Below the pieces are notes generated by a model. That model searched no databases. It was given only the letters and a program-made list of their open reading frames with translations, and was not told where the DNA came from. The translations under genes and the position numbers were made by a program. Positions 6,872-13,060 of a DNA stretch of 13,727 nucleotides are shown one piece after another (position 1 is the first letter of the stretch; the number at the start of each line of letters is the position of its first letter). The DNA is from Gaiellasilicea sp051005735 (GTDB lineage Bacteria; Actinomycetota; Thermoleophilia; Gaiellales; Gaiellaceae): the NCBI GenBank assembly GCA_051005735.1, contig JBPCJB010000291.1, forward strand, positions 1-13,727. The letters run 5' to 3'.

Positions 6872-8310
6872 GAGAGCTTCACGGCGACGTGCTTGACGCG
6901 GGTGTACTCCTCCATCGAGTAGAGCGACATGTCCTTGCCGTAGCCCGACTCCTTGAAGCCGCCGTGCGGCATCTCCGAGGAGAGCGGGAAGAGGTGCTCG
7001 TTCACCCAGACGGTGCCGAACTCGAGCTTCCGCGCGGCCGCGAGGGCGCGGCCGACATCGCGGCTGAAGACCGACGCGGCAAGGCCGTAGCGCGTCCCGT
7101 TCGCCATTTCCAGCGCCTCCTCGTCCGAGGCGAAGCGCTGGACGGAGACGACGGGCCCGAACACCTCGCGCTGCACGATCTCGTCGTCCTGCTCGACGTC
7201 CGCGACGATCGTCGGCTTGACGAAGAAGCCACGGTCGCCGACGGACTCGCCGCCGGTGAGAATGCTAGCCCTCGCGGGGAGCCGCTCGAGGAAGCCGAGT
7301 ACCCGCTCGCGCTGCTCCTGCGAGATCACAGGCCCCATCTCGATCGCCTCGCCGTCGGCTGGATCGCCTACCTTCATCGCCTCGATCGTCGTGACGAGCT
7401 GCGACATCACGTCGTCATAGATCGTCTCGCTGACGAGGATCCGCGACGACGCCGTGCAGTCCTGACCGGAGTTCCAGTAGCCGCCGATCTTCACGGCCTC
7501 GGCGACCTGCTCCGGGTCGGCGTCGTCGAGCACGACCATGGGCGCCTTGCCGCCGAGCTCGAGGTGGACGCGCTTGAGCGTGTCGGCGGCGTTCCGCGCG
7601 ATCGTCTTGCCGGTCTCGATGTCTCCGGTGAGCGAGACGAGCCGGATGTCGGGATCGCGCACGAGCCCGTCGCCGACCGGGACCCCGTCGCCCGTGATCA
7701 CGTTGAAGATGCCCGGCGGCAGCACCTCCTGGGCGAGCTCCGCGAAGCGAAGCGTCGAGAGCGGCGTCTGCTCGGCCGGCTTGATGATCGAGATGTTTCC
7801 GGCGGCAAGCGCGGGTCCGAGCTTCCAGACCATCATCATCAGCGGGTAGTTCCAGGGCGTGATGCCGGCGACGATCCCGAGCGGCTCGCGCCGGATGATG
7901 GAGGTGTACCCCTCCACATACTCCGCCGCGGCCTTGCCTTCGAGGGTTCGCGCCGCGCCCGCGAAGAAGCGGAGGTTGTCGGCGGAAAAGGGCATCTCGT
8001 CGCGCGCGATCGCCATCGGCTTGCCGACGTTCTGCGACTCGAGCTCGGTCAGCTCCTCGGCGTTCTCGTCGATCACGTCGGCGAGCGCGAGCAGAAGCTC
8101 CATCCGCGCCTTCGGCGTCCGCTCGAGCCACTCCGGAAGCGCCTTCTTCGCCGCCGCGACGACGCGGGTCACGTCCTCCGCGGTTCCCCGCGGTACCTCG
8201 GCGATCGTCTCGCCGGTGGACGGGTTCAGCACGGGCATCGTCTCGCCGGAGGACGACTCGACCCACTCGCCGCCGACGTAGTTCTTGTACTCGGTGATCG
8301 CCACGCTCAT
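6868..8310 (-). CDS. patD: Gamma-aminobutyraldehyde dehydrogenase (PatD-like)
   Basis: An NAD(P)-dependent aldehyde dehydrogenase of 480 residues. Conserved residues are Asn154 in TPWNYP, Lys177 in IIKPAE, Glu251 in LELGGKAP and catalytic Cys285 in SGQDCTASSR. The cofactor-binding turn reads SLTGDIETG, with Asp where many ALDHs have Ser; I recall this from related actinobacterial proteins, so it is probably not a defect. The C-terminus (EMPHGGFKESGYGKDMSLYSMEEYT) closely resembles E. coli PatD/YdcW, which oxidises 4-aminobutanal to GABA. It would complete putrescine degradation begun by the aminotransferase at the other end of the operon. The ATG at 8310 has GGAGG with a 5-nt spacer. The stop overlaps the potA TTG. 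Betaine-aldehyde dehydrogenase is the main alternative. Confidence 0.9.
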   Translation of the reverse strand: MSVAITEYKNYVGGEWVESSSGETMPVLNPSTGETIAEVPRGTAEDVTRVVAAAKKALPEWLERTPKARMELLLALADVIDENAEELTELESQNVGKPMAIARDEMPFSADNLRFFAGAARTLEGKAAAEYVEGYTSIIRREPLGIVAGITPWNYPLMMMVWKLGPALAAGNISIIKPAEQTPLSTLRFAELAQEVLPPGIFNVITGDGVPVGDGLVRDPDIRLVSLTGDIETGKTIARNAADTLKRVHLELGGKAPMVVLDDADPEQVAEAVKIGGYWNSGQDCTASSRILVSETIYDDVMSQLVTTIEAMKVGDPADGEAIEMGPVISQEQRERVLGFLERLPARASILTGGESVGDRGFFVKPTIVADVEQDDEIVQREVFGPVVSVQRFASDEEALEMANGTRYGLAASVFSRDVGRALAAARKLEFGTVWVNEHLFPLSSEMPHGGFKESGYGKDMSLYSMEEYTRVKHVAVKLS

Positions 8311-8336
8311 GCTCGCCTCCGCATCGAGGGATCTCG

Positions 8337-8353
8337 CGCGAGCCTAGCTCGCG
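8337..8353. repeat. Short inverted repeat between the PPOX gene and patD
   Basis: Arms CGCGAGC and GCTCGCG (7 bp) flank the triloop CTA in the 52-bp gap between the oxidoreductase stop and the dehydrogenase Shine-Dalgarno sequence. It has no T-tract. It could be a weak terminator or attenuator after the first gene, or an operator for the polyamine operon. GC-rich DNA gives such pairs by chance fairly often. Confidence 0.35.
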
Positions 8354-8362
8354 GCTGCGACG

Positions 8363-8761
8363 CTAGTCCACCCCGTGCGTCGTGATCGTCTGCGGCGCGA
8401 TCCTCACGAGCACGCGCTGCTCGCCCTCGGGGAGGTCGTACCGCTCGCGGCCGAAGTAGACACCCGCCTGATGGTGCATGTGCGCCTCGGCCCCCTCGGT
8501 TGTGATCTCCGCGACCTCGCCCTCGATCCCGACCCATGTGTACGCGTCGTCGCGCTGGAGAACGAGCAGCGAGACGCGCCGATCCTCCTGCAGGAGGCCG
8601 AGCTTCGCCCGCGTCGTCGTCAGGTTCACCAGCACATGCTCGCCGTCCCAGTCCACCCAGACCACCGATTGGTGCACGGAGCCGTCACCGCGGAGAGCGG
8701 CCACGATCCCGAAGTTGGGCGCCTGGAGGAATCGCCCTTGGCCCTCGGTCAGTTTCGTCAT
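8363..8761 (-). CDS. PPOX-class probably F420-dependent oxidoreductase
   Basis: A 132-residue split beta-barrel protein of the pyridoxamine-5'-phosphate-oxidase-like (FDOR-B, Rv1155-like) family. These cytosolic proteins bind F420 or FMN and reduce or bind varied small molecules. Recognisable segments are GRFLQAPNFGIVAALRGDGS, HQSVVWVDWDGEHVLVNLTT, RAKLGLLQEDRRVSLLV and YTWVGIEGEVAEI. The start at ATG 8761 has AAGGAG with a 5-nt spacer. A longer upstream frame would overlap the divergent gene and is not family-like. It lies 52 bp upstream of patD in the same direction and may head the polyamine transcript. A role in polyamine breakdown is not established. The 34-bp divergent gap to the BNR-repeat gene means promoters for both must overlap coding sequence or each other. 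Confidence 0.82.
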   Translation of the reverse strand: MTKLTEGQGRFLQAPNFGIVAALRGDGSVHQSVVWVDWDGEHVLVNLTTTRAKLGLLQEDRRVSLLVLQRDDAYTWVGIEGEVAEITTEGAEAHMHHQAGVYFGRERYDLPEGEQRVLVRIAPQTITTHGVD

Positions 8762-8795
8762 CGGCGCTCCTTCGCGTAGGGTCGTCGGAGTGGAC

Positions 8796-9845
8796 GTGCT
8801 GCTCCTCGTAGGAACGCGCAAGGGCCTCTTCCTCATCCGCGGCAGCGGAAACGAATGGCGGGTCGAGGAGCCGCTCCTGCCGGGCTGGCACATCAACCAC
8901 GCCGTGCTCGACCCGCGCGACAGCTCGCTCTACGCCTGCACGAACAGCTGGGTCTACGGCGGCGCCGTTCATCGCTCGACCGACCGCGGCGAGACGTGGG
9001 AGCGCTCCGAGGAGCTCGGGCTTCCCGAGGAGAGCGGCCTGAAGCTCGCCTCGACCTGGCATCTCGAGCCCGGGCATCCCTCGCAGCCGGGAACGCTCTG
9101 GCTCGGCGGCGAGCCCGGCGTACTCTTCCGCTCGGACGACTCCGGCGCGACGTGGGCGGCGAACGAGGCGCTGCTCGGCCACGAGACGCGCGAGCGCTGG
9201 GCGCCCGGCGCCGGCGGGCTCGTCTGTCACTCGATCGCGCTCGACCCAGGGAACGCCGAGCGCCTCTGGATCGGGATCTCCGCGGCAGGCGTCTTCCGCA
9301 GCGAGGACGGAGGCGGCTCGTGGCAGCCCGCGAACGTCGGTACCGAGGCCTGCTTCATGCCGGACGATCCGTTTCCCGAGGTCGGTCAATGCGTGCACAA
9401 GGTGCTTTCCCATCCGGCCCGGCCCGAGCGGCTCTGGCAGCAGAACCACTGCGGCGTCTACCGCTCCGACGACGGCGGCACGAGCTGGGAGCGGCTCGAC
9501 GAGAATGGCCTTCCGTCGCGCTTCGGCTTCGGGCTCGCGCTCGATCCCGGCGACCCGGACGTCGCCTACGTGATCCCGGAGGAAGGCCCCGAGAACCGGG
9601 TCACGAGCGACGGGCGGCTCGGGATCTACCGAACGAGCGACGCGGGCGCGAGCTGGACTCCGACGGTCGCCGTCGATCCGGCCTGGGCGGCCGTGCTCCG
9701 CGAGGGGATGAGCTTCGACACAGACGGAGGCGTCTACGCCGGCACGCAGAGCGGCTTCGTCTACGCGCTACGCGGCGGGCAGGTGACGGAGGCGGCGCGG
9801 CACCTGCCGCCCATCCTCTCCGTCGAAGCCGCCGAGTGGCAGTAG
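8796..9845 (+). CDS. BNR/Asp-box repeat propeller protein, cytosolic
   Basis: A 349-residue protein with five Asp-box motifs (pattern SxDxGxTW) at about residues 61-68, 113-120, 169-176, 224-231 and 280-287, for example STDRGETW and SDDGGTSW. Such repeats sit in beta-propeller blades, as in sialidases and Vps10-like proteins. It has no signal peptide or membrane segment (N-terminus VLLLVGTRKGLFLIRG), so secreted sialidase activity is doubtful. The many 'exo-alpha-sialidase' labels in databases rest on the repeats alone. I chose the GTG at 8796 because GGAG lies 5 nt upstream; a GTG at 8790 would add two residues. Its stop overlaps the start of the MoaD-like gene by 10 nt. I recall this pair being adjacent in other actinobacteria, which suggests a shared and so far unknown function. 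Confidence 0.82.
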   Translation: MLLLVGTRKGLFLIRGSGNEWRVEEPLLPGWHINHAVLDPRDSSLYACTNSWVYGGAVHRSTDRGETWERSEELGLPEESGLKLASTWHLEPGHPSQPGTLWLGGEPGVLFRSDDSGATWAANEALLGHETRERWAPGAGGLVCHSIALDPGNAERLWIGISAAGVFRSEDGGGSWQPANVGTEACFMPDDPFPEVGQCVHKVLSHPARPERLWQQNHCGVYRSDDGGTSWERLDENGLPSRFGFGLALDPGDPDVAYVIPEEGPENRVTSDGRLGIYRTSDAGASWTPTVAVDPAWAAVLREGMSFDTDGGVYAGTQSGFVYALRGGQVTEAARHLPPILSVEAAEWQ

Positions 9846-10090
9846 TCCTTCTCCCTGGGCTGCTCGCGACGGAGGCCGGCGGCCAGAAGCGATTCGAGCT
9901 CGAGGCGGAGACGGTCGGGGCGGCTCTCCGCGCGCTCCCGGTCGCGAACCTGCTCCTCGACGAGGCCGGAAGCGTGCGACCGCTCGTCCACGTCTACGTC
10001 GACGGGGAGCGAGAGCGCGACCTGGCTGCACCTCTGGCGCCAGCGGCGTCGATCCGGATCGTCGCCGCAATCGCCGGCGGCGCGCGGTAG
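9836..10090 (+). CDS. MoaD/ThiS-like ubiquitin-fold protein
   Basis: An 84-residue beta-grasp protein starting VAVVLLPGLLATEAGG. It continues ETVGAALRALPVANLLLDEAG, then RPLVHVYVDGE, and ends with IRIVAAIAGGAR. This is the MoaD/ThiS layout, in which the C-terminal diglycine is adenylated by an E1-like enzyme and carries sulfur for molybdopterin, thiamin or cysteine synthesis. Here the diglycine at residues 81-82 is followed by Ala-Arg, so it would need trimming before activation. The GTG at 9836 overlaps the upstream gene by 10 nt; no better start covers the first strand. No moeB, moaE or thiF homologue is seen nearby. Its partner and pathway are unknown. Confidence 0.75.
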   Translation: MAVVLLPGLLATEAGGQKRFELEAETVGAALRALPVANLLLDEAGSVRPLVHVYVDGERERDLAAPLAPAASIRIVAAIAGGAR

Positions 10091-10135
10091 CTGCCGATGC
10101 CGCAGCCCGTCCTCAGAGTTCCCGATCGAAGAGAC

Positions 10136-10190
10136 GCTTTGCGGACGAGCCTCCGTCAGCGCTGACGCAGCGTCAGGGCCGATGCAAAGC
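10136..10190. terminator. Palindrome cluster between convergent genes, candidate bidirectional terminator
   Basis: In the 129-bp gap between the convergent MoaD-like and BMP-lipoprotein genes, an outer 7-bp pair GCTTTGC/GCAAAGC encloses a perfect 12-bp palindrome GTCAGCGCTGAC (10155-10166), which runs into CTGACGCAGCGTCAG (10162-10176). The three alternating copies of GTCAG/CTGAC allow several alternative foldings. The location between two gene ends suits a terminator for both strands, though no long T-tract is present. Confidence 0.4.
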
Positions 10191-10219
10191 CGCGGCGTGC
10201 GCCGTCCGGAACCCTCTGG

Positions 10220-11263
10220 TTAGCTCTTCGCGACCTCCGTCGGGATGCCCGTGATCTCGCCGGAGGCGATCTTCTCGCTGATCGCCTCGACGGCGTCGAG
10301 ATCGGCCTGCGGCACCTCCGTGCTCACCTTGCCGAGGCCGACGCCGTTCTCCTTCAGCCCGAAGGTCGCGTTCTTGCCGCCCTCCCAGGTCCCATCCTGG
10401 ATCGACTGGATAGTCAGGAAGACGGCCGAATCGACGCCCTTCTTCGCGCTCGTCAGGATGTGCTTGCCGAGCGAGGATTGGTCGGCGTCGACGCCGATCC
10501 CCCAGCGGTCGCGCTCTCCGGCCGCGTTCAGCGCGCCGAGCCCGCAGCCGCCGGCGACCTGGAAGACCACTCCCGAGCCGTCGGCGATCTGGTTGAGGGC
10601 GAGCTCCTTGCACTTCGCCTGGTCGTCCCAGTCCTGCGAGTAGCCGAGCACGGTCTTGATCCCCGGCTCCGCCTCGCGCGCGCCGGCGAAATAGCCCGCG
10701 ATGAAGCGATCGACGGGCGGCTCCTTCATCCCTCCGACCGCGCTGATCACATCCGCGCCGTCGCGCCGCTTCTCCTGCAGTGCCGCCAGGTAGCCGACGA
10801 GATACCCGACCTCCTCCTCGCGGAAGAGCAGACCCTGAACGTTTGCGGGCTTGCCGGGTACGAAGGCCTGGTCGACGTCGATGATCGCGAACTTCGTCTC
10901 GGGGAACTTCTGCGCGACCTTGCCGATCGCGTCGCCCTGAGCGAAGCCGACTCCGATTACGAGGTCGTAGTCCTGGCGCGCGAGCGAGGTCATGTTCGGG
11001 ATGTAGTCGGCGGACGAGGCGGACTCGATCACCCGGCCCTGAACCGCAAGCTCGGCCTGCGCGCGCTCGAGCCCCTTGAAGGCGAGCTCGTTGAAGCCGT
11101 TGTCGTCGAGCTGACCCTTGTCGACGATCAGGCCGACCTTGAGCGCCGAGGGCGGATCGCCGTCGGCGGCGCCGCTGTCGCCGTTGTCGTCGCCGCCGCC
11201 GCAGCCGGCGATCGCAAGTGACACGGCTGCGAGCAGAAGTGCCTGAGAAGTGAGACGCAGCAT
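10220..11263 (-). CDS. BMP-family ABC transporter substrate-binding lipoprotein
   Basis: A 347-residue solute-binding lipoprotein of the Bmp/PnrA (Med-like) family. Characterised members bind nucleosides. The signal peptide MLRLTSQALLLAAVSLAIAGC ends in the lipobox IAGC with Cys21. A flexible GGGDDNGDSG linker follows, then the family segments KVGLIVDKGQLDDNGFNELA, YDLVIGVGFAQGDAI, FAIIDVDQ, EVGYLVGYLAA, GGCGLGALNAA and GIGVDADQSSLG. The ATG at 11263 has GAAAGG 9 nt upstream. No permease or ATPase gene accompanies it here: downstream lie only convergent genes, so the rest of the transporter must be elsewhere. It is divergent from an NrtR-like regulator across a 31-bp gap with a palindrome, suggesting control by that regulator and possibly a nucleoside or NAD-precursor ligand. 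The ligand is inferred. Confidence 0.88.
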   Translation of the reverse strand: MLRLTSQALLLAAVSLAIAGCGGGDDNGDSGAADGDPPSALKVGLIVDKGQLDDNGFNELAFKGLERAQAELAVQGRVIESASSADYIPNMTSLARQDYDLVIGVGFAQGDAIGKVAQKFPETKFAIIDVDQAFVPGKPANVQGLLFREEEVGYLVGYLAALQEKRRDGADVISAVGGMKEPPVDRFIAGYFAGAREAEPGIKTVLGYSQDWDDQAKCKELALNQIADGSGVVFQVAGGCGLGALNAAGERDRWGIGVDADQSSLGKHILTSAKKGVDSAVFLTIQSIQDGTWEGGKNATFGLKENGVGLGKVSTEVPQADLDAVEAISEKIASGEITGIPTEVAKS

Positions 11264-11268
11264 CGGGA

Positions 11269-11289
11269 AAGACCTTTCGGTAAGGTTTT
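11269..11289. promoter_or_regulatory. Candidate operator of the NrtR-like regulator
   Basis: Arms AAGACCTT and AAGGTTTT flank the centre TCGGT. They are reverse complements at 7 of 8 positions, and the whole site spans 21 bp, a size typical of NrtR operators. It fills most of the 31-bp gap between the two divergent genes and covers the Shine-Dalgarno sequences of both. A bound dimer could therefore block both transcription units. The core hairpin ACCTT-TCGGT-AAGGT is exact. Confidence 0.45.
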
Positions 11290-11294
11290 AGACT

Positions 11295-11993
11295 GTGAGG
11301 CGGAAACCTGAGCCGGAGTCTAGCACAGCGCCTATCCAGGTCGTGCTCGCCGTCGTGCTCCAGGTCCGAGAGAACGCCTTGCAGACGCTCCTCTGGCAGC
11401 GCGCGCGCGAGCCGTTCGCGGCCGCCTGGGCGCTGCCCGGCGGCCTCCTCGCACCGGCCGAGACGCTGGACGAGTCGATCCGGCGCCATCTCGCCGCCAA
11501 GGTCGACGTCAGGGAGCTCGCCCATGCCGAGCAGCTCGGGACGTGGAGCGAGCCGGGCCGGAACCCGAGCCGCTGGGAGCTCGCGACCGCGTCGCTCGGA
11601 CTCGTTCCCGCGGGCGTCGACCCGGAGCTCCCCGACGACACTGCGTGGCATCCGGTCGACCGCCTCCCAACGCTGGCGTTCGACCACGGGACGATCGTGC
11701 TTGCCGGACGCGAGCGACTTCGCGCCAAGCTCTCCTACACGAATGTCGGCTTCGCGCTGGCGCCCCCCACGTTCACGCTGCCCGAGCTCCGCGACCTCTA
11801 CGTGGCCGCGCTCGGCCACGAGGTCTCGGCGACGAACTTGAAGCGAGTCCTGCTCCGCCGGGACGTGCTCGAGGCGACCGGCCGGCACCGCGATCCCGGA
11901 CGCGCCGGCGGACGCCCGGCCGAGCTCTACCGCTTTCGCGCGACGAGCCTCGAGGTCACGGATCCGTTCGCCGCGCTGAGACCTCCGGTCTGA
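11295..11993 (+). CDS. NrtR-like Nudix-domain transcriptional regulator
   Basis: A 232-residue protein with an N-terminal Nudix-like domain (about 14-140) and a C-terminal winged helix (about 158-215). The latter has TLPELRDLYVAALGHE, NLKRVLLRRDVLEATG and GRPAELYRF, the characteristic NrtR tail. NrtR proteins repress NAD-metabolism genes and release DNA on binding ADP-ribose or related ligands. The Nudix box keeps Gly50 and Glu56 but reads R64-H-L-A-A-K-V-D-V72, where the consensus is REUxEExGU. The metal-binding glutamates are lost, so it is probably a sensor without hydrolase activity. The GTG at 11295 has AAGG 9 nt upstream. It is divergent from a BMP-family lipoprotein gene, its most likely target along with itself. 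Ligand and regulon are inferred. Confidence 0.85.
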   Translation: MRRKPEPESSTAPIQVVLAVVLQVRENALQTLLWQRAREPFAAAWALPGGLLAPAETLDESIRRHLAAKVDVRELAHAEQLGTWSEPGRNPSRWELATASLGLVPAGVDPELPDDTAWHPVDRLPTLAFDHGTIVLAGRERLRAKLSYTNVGFALAPPTFTLPELRDLYVAALGHEVSATNLKRVLLRRDVLEATGRHRDPGRAGGRPAELYRFRATSLEVTDPFAALRPPV

Positions 11994-12000
11994 GCGTCAC

Positions 12001-12029
12001 GCGACCGCCTCGACAACTGGGGTGGTCGT
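12001..12029 (+). terminator. Candidate stem-loop terminator after the NrtR-like gene
   Basis: Starting 7 nt after the stop codon, CGACCGCC pairs with GGTGGTCG (one G-U pair) around an 11-nt loop. There is no T-tract, so it may be a Rho-linked or weak terminator. High-GC actinobacteria often use such tail-less hairpins. Confidence 0.4.
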
Positions 12030-12241
12030 CGGCGAGTAGGCAGGTAATCGGGCGCGGAGCTCATGGTGGGTCTGACGACGGGCTCGCGAGCGCCGGCGTT
12101 GCGCGGCTCGCACACGCTGTGGCGCCGACTGTCGTACGATCGGCGGGTCGAAGAAGAGAAATGGGAGCCTGGTGCGAATGGATCTGCGGCCGTTCCACCC
12201 CGTCCCTTGCTGCACAACGCGTGCAACGGGATCATAGAGCG
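12030..12241. other. Stretch without a convincing gene
   Basis: No frame here has family-like sequence or a good ribosome-binding site. A 60-codon plus-strand frame (12063-12245) is arginine-, alanine- and proline-rich and looks like chance. A 5-bp inverted repeat TGCAC-AACGC-GTGCA sits at 12211-12225. The sequence around 12153-12164 is somewhat more A-rich (GAAGAAGAGAAA), and a promoter for the downstream response regulator may lie in this stretch, but I cannot name a convincing -35/-10 pair. Confidence 0.4.
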
Positions 12242-12358
12242 GTGAGTGCCCGTCGGGGCAAGCCCGCTTTCGACGACGCGCACCTGGCGACGTTCGGGCG
12301 GCTGACCCGAGGCGCGCTCCACTCGCGGGAGCGCGCGAGATCCGGCTCGGCCCGGTGA
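12242..12358 (+). pseudogene. Short ORF, possible remnant of a hybrid histidine kinase
   Basis: This 38-codon frame starts at a GTG and ends 4 nt before the response regulator ATG. Its middle, LATFGRLTRGALH, resembles the start of the dimerisation helix of CckA/NtrB-type histidine kinases (GrLagGvAHDFNNLL), with the phospho-accepting His last. The similarity stops at that His: HSRERARSG replaces HDxNNLL. The receiver domain that follows is of the kind often fused to the C-terminus of such kinases. A kinase that lost its catalytic part by deletion would explain this, but the match is short. It could instead be a small leader ORF coupled to the regulator. Confidence 0.3.
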
Positions 12359-12362
12359 CAGG

Positions 12363-12731
12363 ATGAGGAGCGGACTGAGGATCCTGGTCGTGGACGACGA
12401 CGAGCTCGTCCGCAGCCTGACGGTACGGGTGCTCGAGCGAGCCGGCTACAGCGTCGTCTCGGCAGCCTCCGCAGCTCGCGCGCTCAAGCTCGTGGGGCGC
12501 GATTCGATCGACCTGGTCGTCAGTGACGTCGTCATGCCGGGCCTCACGGGCGTCGACCTCCTGACCGAGCTCCGTCGCCGCACGCCTGATCTGCCGGTGC
12601 TCCTGATGACCGGCGGCTCGTCCGAGCCGGAGCGAACGGCGAAGGCGCTCGAGCTCGGCGCCCGCGCGATCGTCTCCAAGCCGTACACCCACGCCGAGCT
12701 CCGCGACGCGGTCGAGACCGCTCTGGCCTAG
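12363..12731 (+). CDS. Stand-alone receiver-domain response regulator
   Basis: A 122-residue CheY-like receiver domain with no output domain. Acidic pocket residues are Asp11-Asp13 in VVDDDE, the phospho-acceptor is Asp55 in LVVSDVVMPG, the switch is Thr83 in LLMTGG, and the conserved lysine is Lys106 in SKPYTHAEL. All phosphorylation residues are intact. The sequence style (ILVVDDDELVRSLTVRVLERAGY) is like receiver modules at the C-terminus of CckA-type hybrid kinases. There is no kinase gene in the window, and the ribosome-binding site is weak (GGTGA). Its TAG stop overlaps the azlD stop on the other strand in CTAG. Partner and output are unknown. Confidence 0.88.
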   Translation: MRSGLRILVVDDDELVRSLTVRVLERAGYSVVSAASAARALKLVGRDSIDLVVSDVVMPGLTGVDLLTELRRRTPDLPVLLMTGGSSEPERTAKALELGARAIVSKPYTHAELRDAVETALA

Positions 12732-13060
12732 ACGAGGAGTCTCGCCAGCCCGGCCGCCGCCCCCGCGACGACGAGCACGACGATCAAAGGCGCGCGCAGC
12801 CAGACGGCGACCCCGCCTACGGCCACGCCGAGCAACCGGGGGCCGTCGAGGACGAGCTCTCGATCGCCGCCGACGAGCTGGGTGACGACGAGCGCCGCAA
12901 GCATCGCCGGCGCCAGCACCTCGACGAGACCCACCGCCCGCCGCGGCAGCTCGCGGCGCCCGAGAAAGACCGGCCCCGCGGCCTTGAACAGCACAGTCGC
13001 CGCGCCGACCGCGACGACAACGATCCAGCCGGCGCTCAGCTTCGCAGTCCGATCAGACAC
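12728..13060 (-). CDS. azlD: AzlD-family branched-chain amino acid export subunit
   Basis: A 110-residue membrane protein with about four hydrophobic segments: GWIVVVAVGAATVLFKAAGP, VEVLAPAMLAALVVTQLV, LLGVAVGGVAVWL and PLIVVLVVAGAAAGLARLLV. The length and the central motif (FLGRRELPRRAVGLVEVLAPAMLAALVV) fit AzlD, the small partner of AzlC in export of branched-chain amino acids or analogues such as azaleucine. The GTG at 13060 is the only plausible start in this frame and overlaps the azlC end by 25 nt. A much longer open frame continues upstream opposite and within azlC, but it has arginine-rich nonsense composition. The 3' end shares CTAG with the convergent response regulator. Confidence 0.82.
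   Translation of the reverse strand: MSDRTAKLSAGWIVVVAVGAATVLFKAAGPVFLGRRELPRRAVGLVEVLAPAMLAALVVTQLVGGDRELVLDGPRLLGVAVGGVAVWLRAPLIVVLVVAGAAAGLARLLV

Noticed and set aside
8796..9845. Secreted sialidase
   Set aside because: Asp boxes only indicate propeller blades. There is no signal peptide, and I see no recognisable sialidase catalytic set such as an N-terminal FRIP-like motif.
10173..11888. 571-codon minus-strand frame spanning the BMP lipoprotein and the NrtR-like gene
   Set aside because: It crosses two well-supported genes in other frames and has Arg/Gly-rich shadow composition.
11295..11993. Active Nudix hydrolase
   Set aside because: The metal-binding glutamates of the Nudix box are replaced, and an NrtR-type winged helix is present.
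12063..12245. 60-codon plus-strand ORF
   Set aside because: It has no ribosome-binding site, no recognisable family, and chance-like composition.
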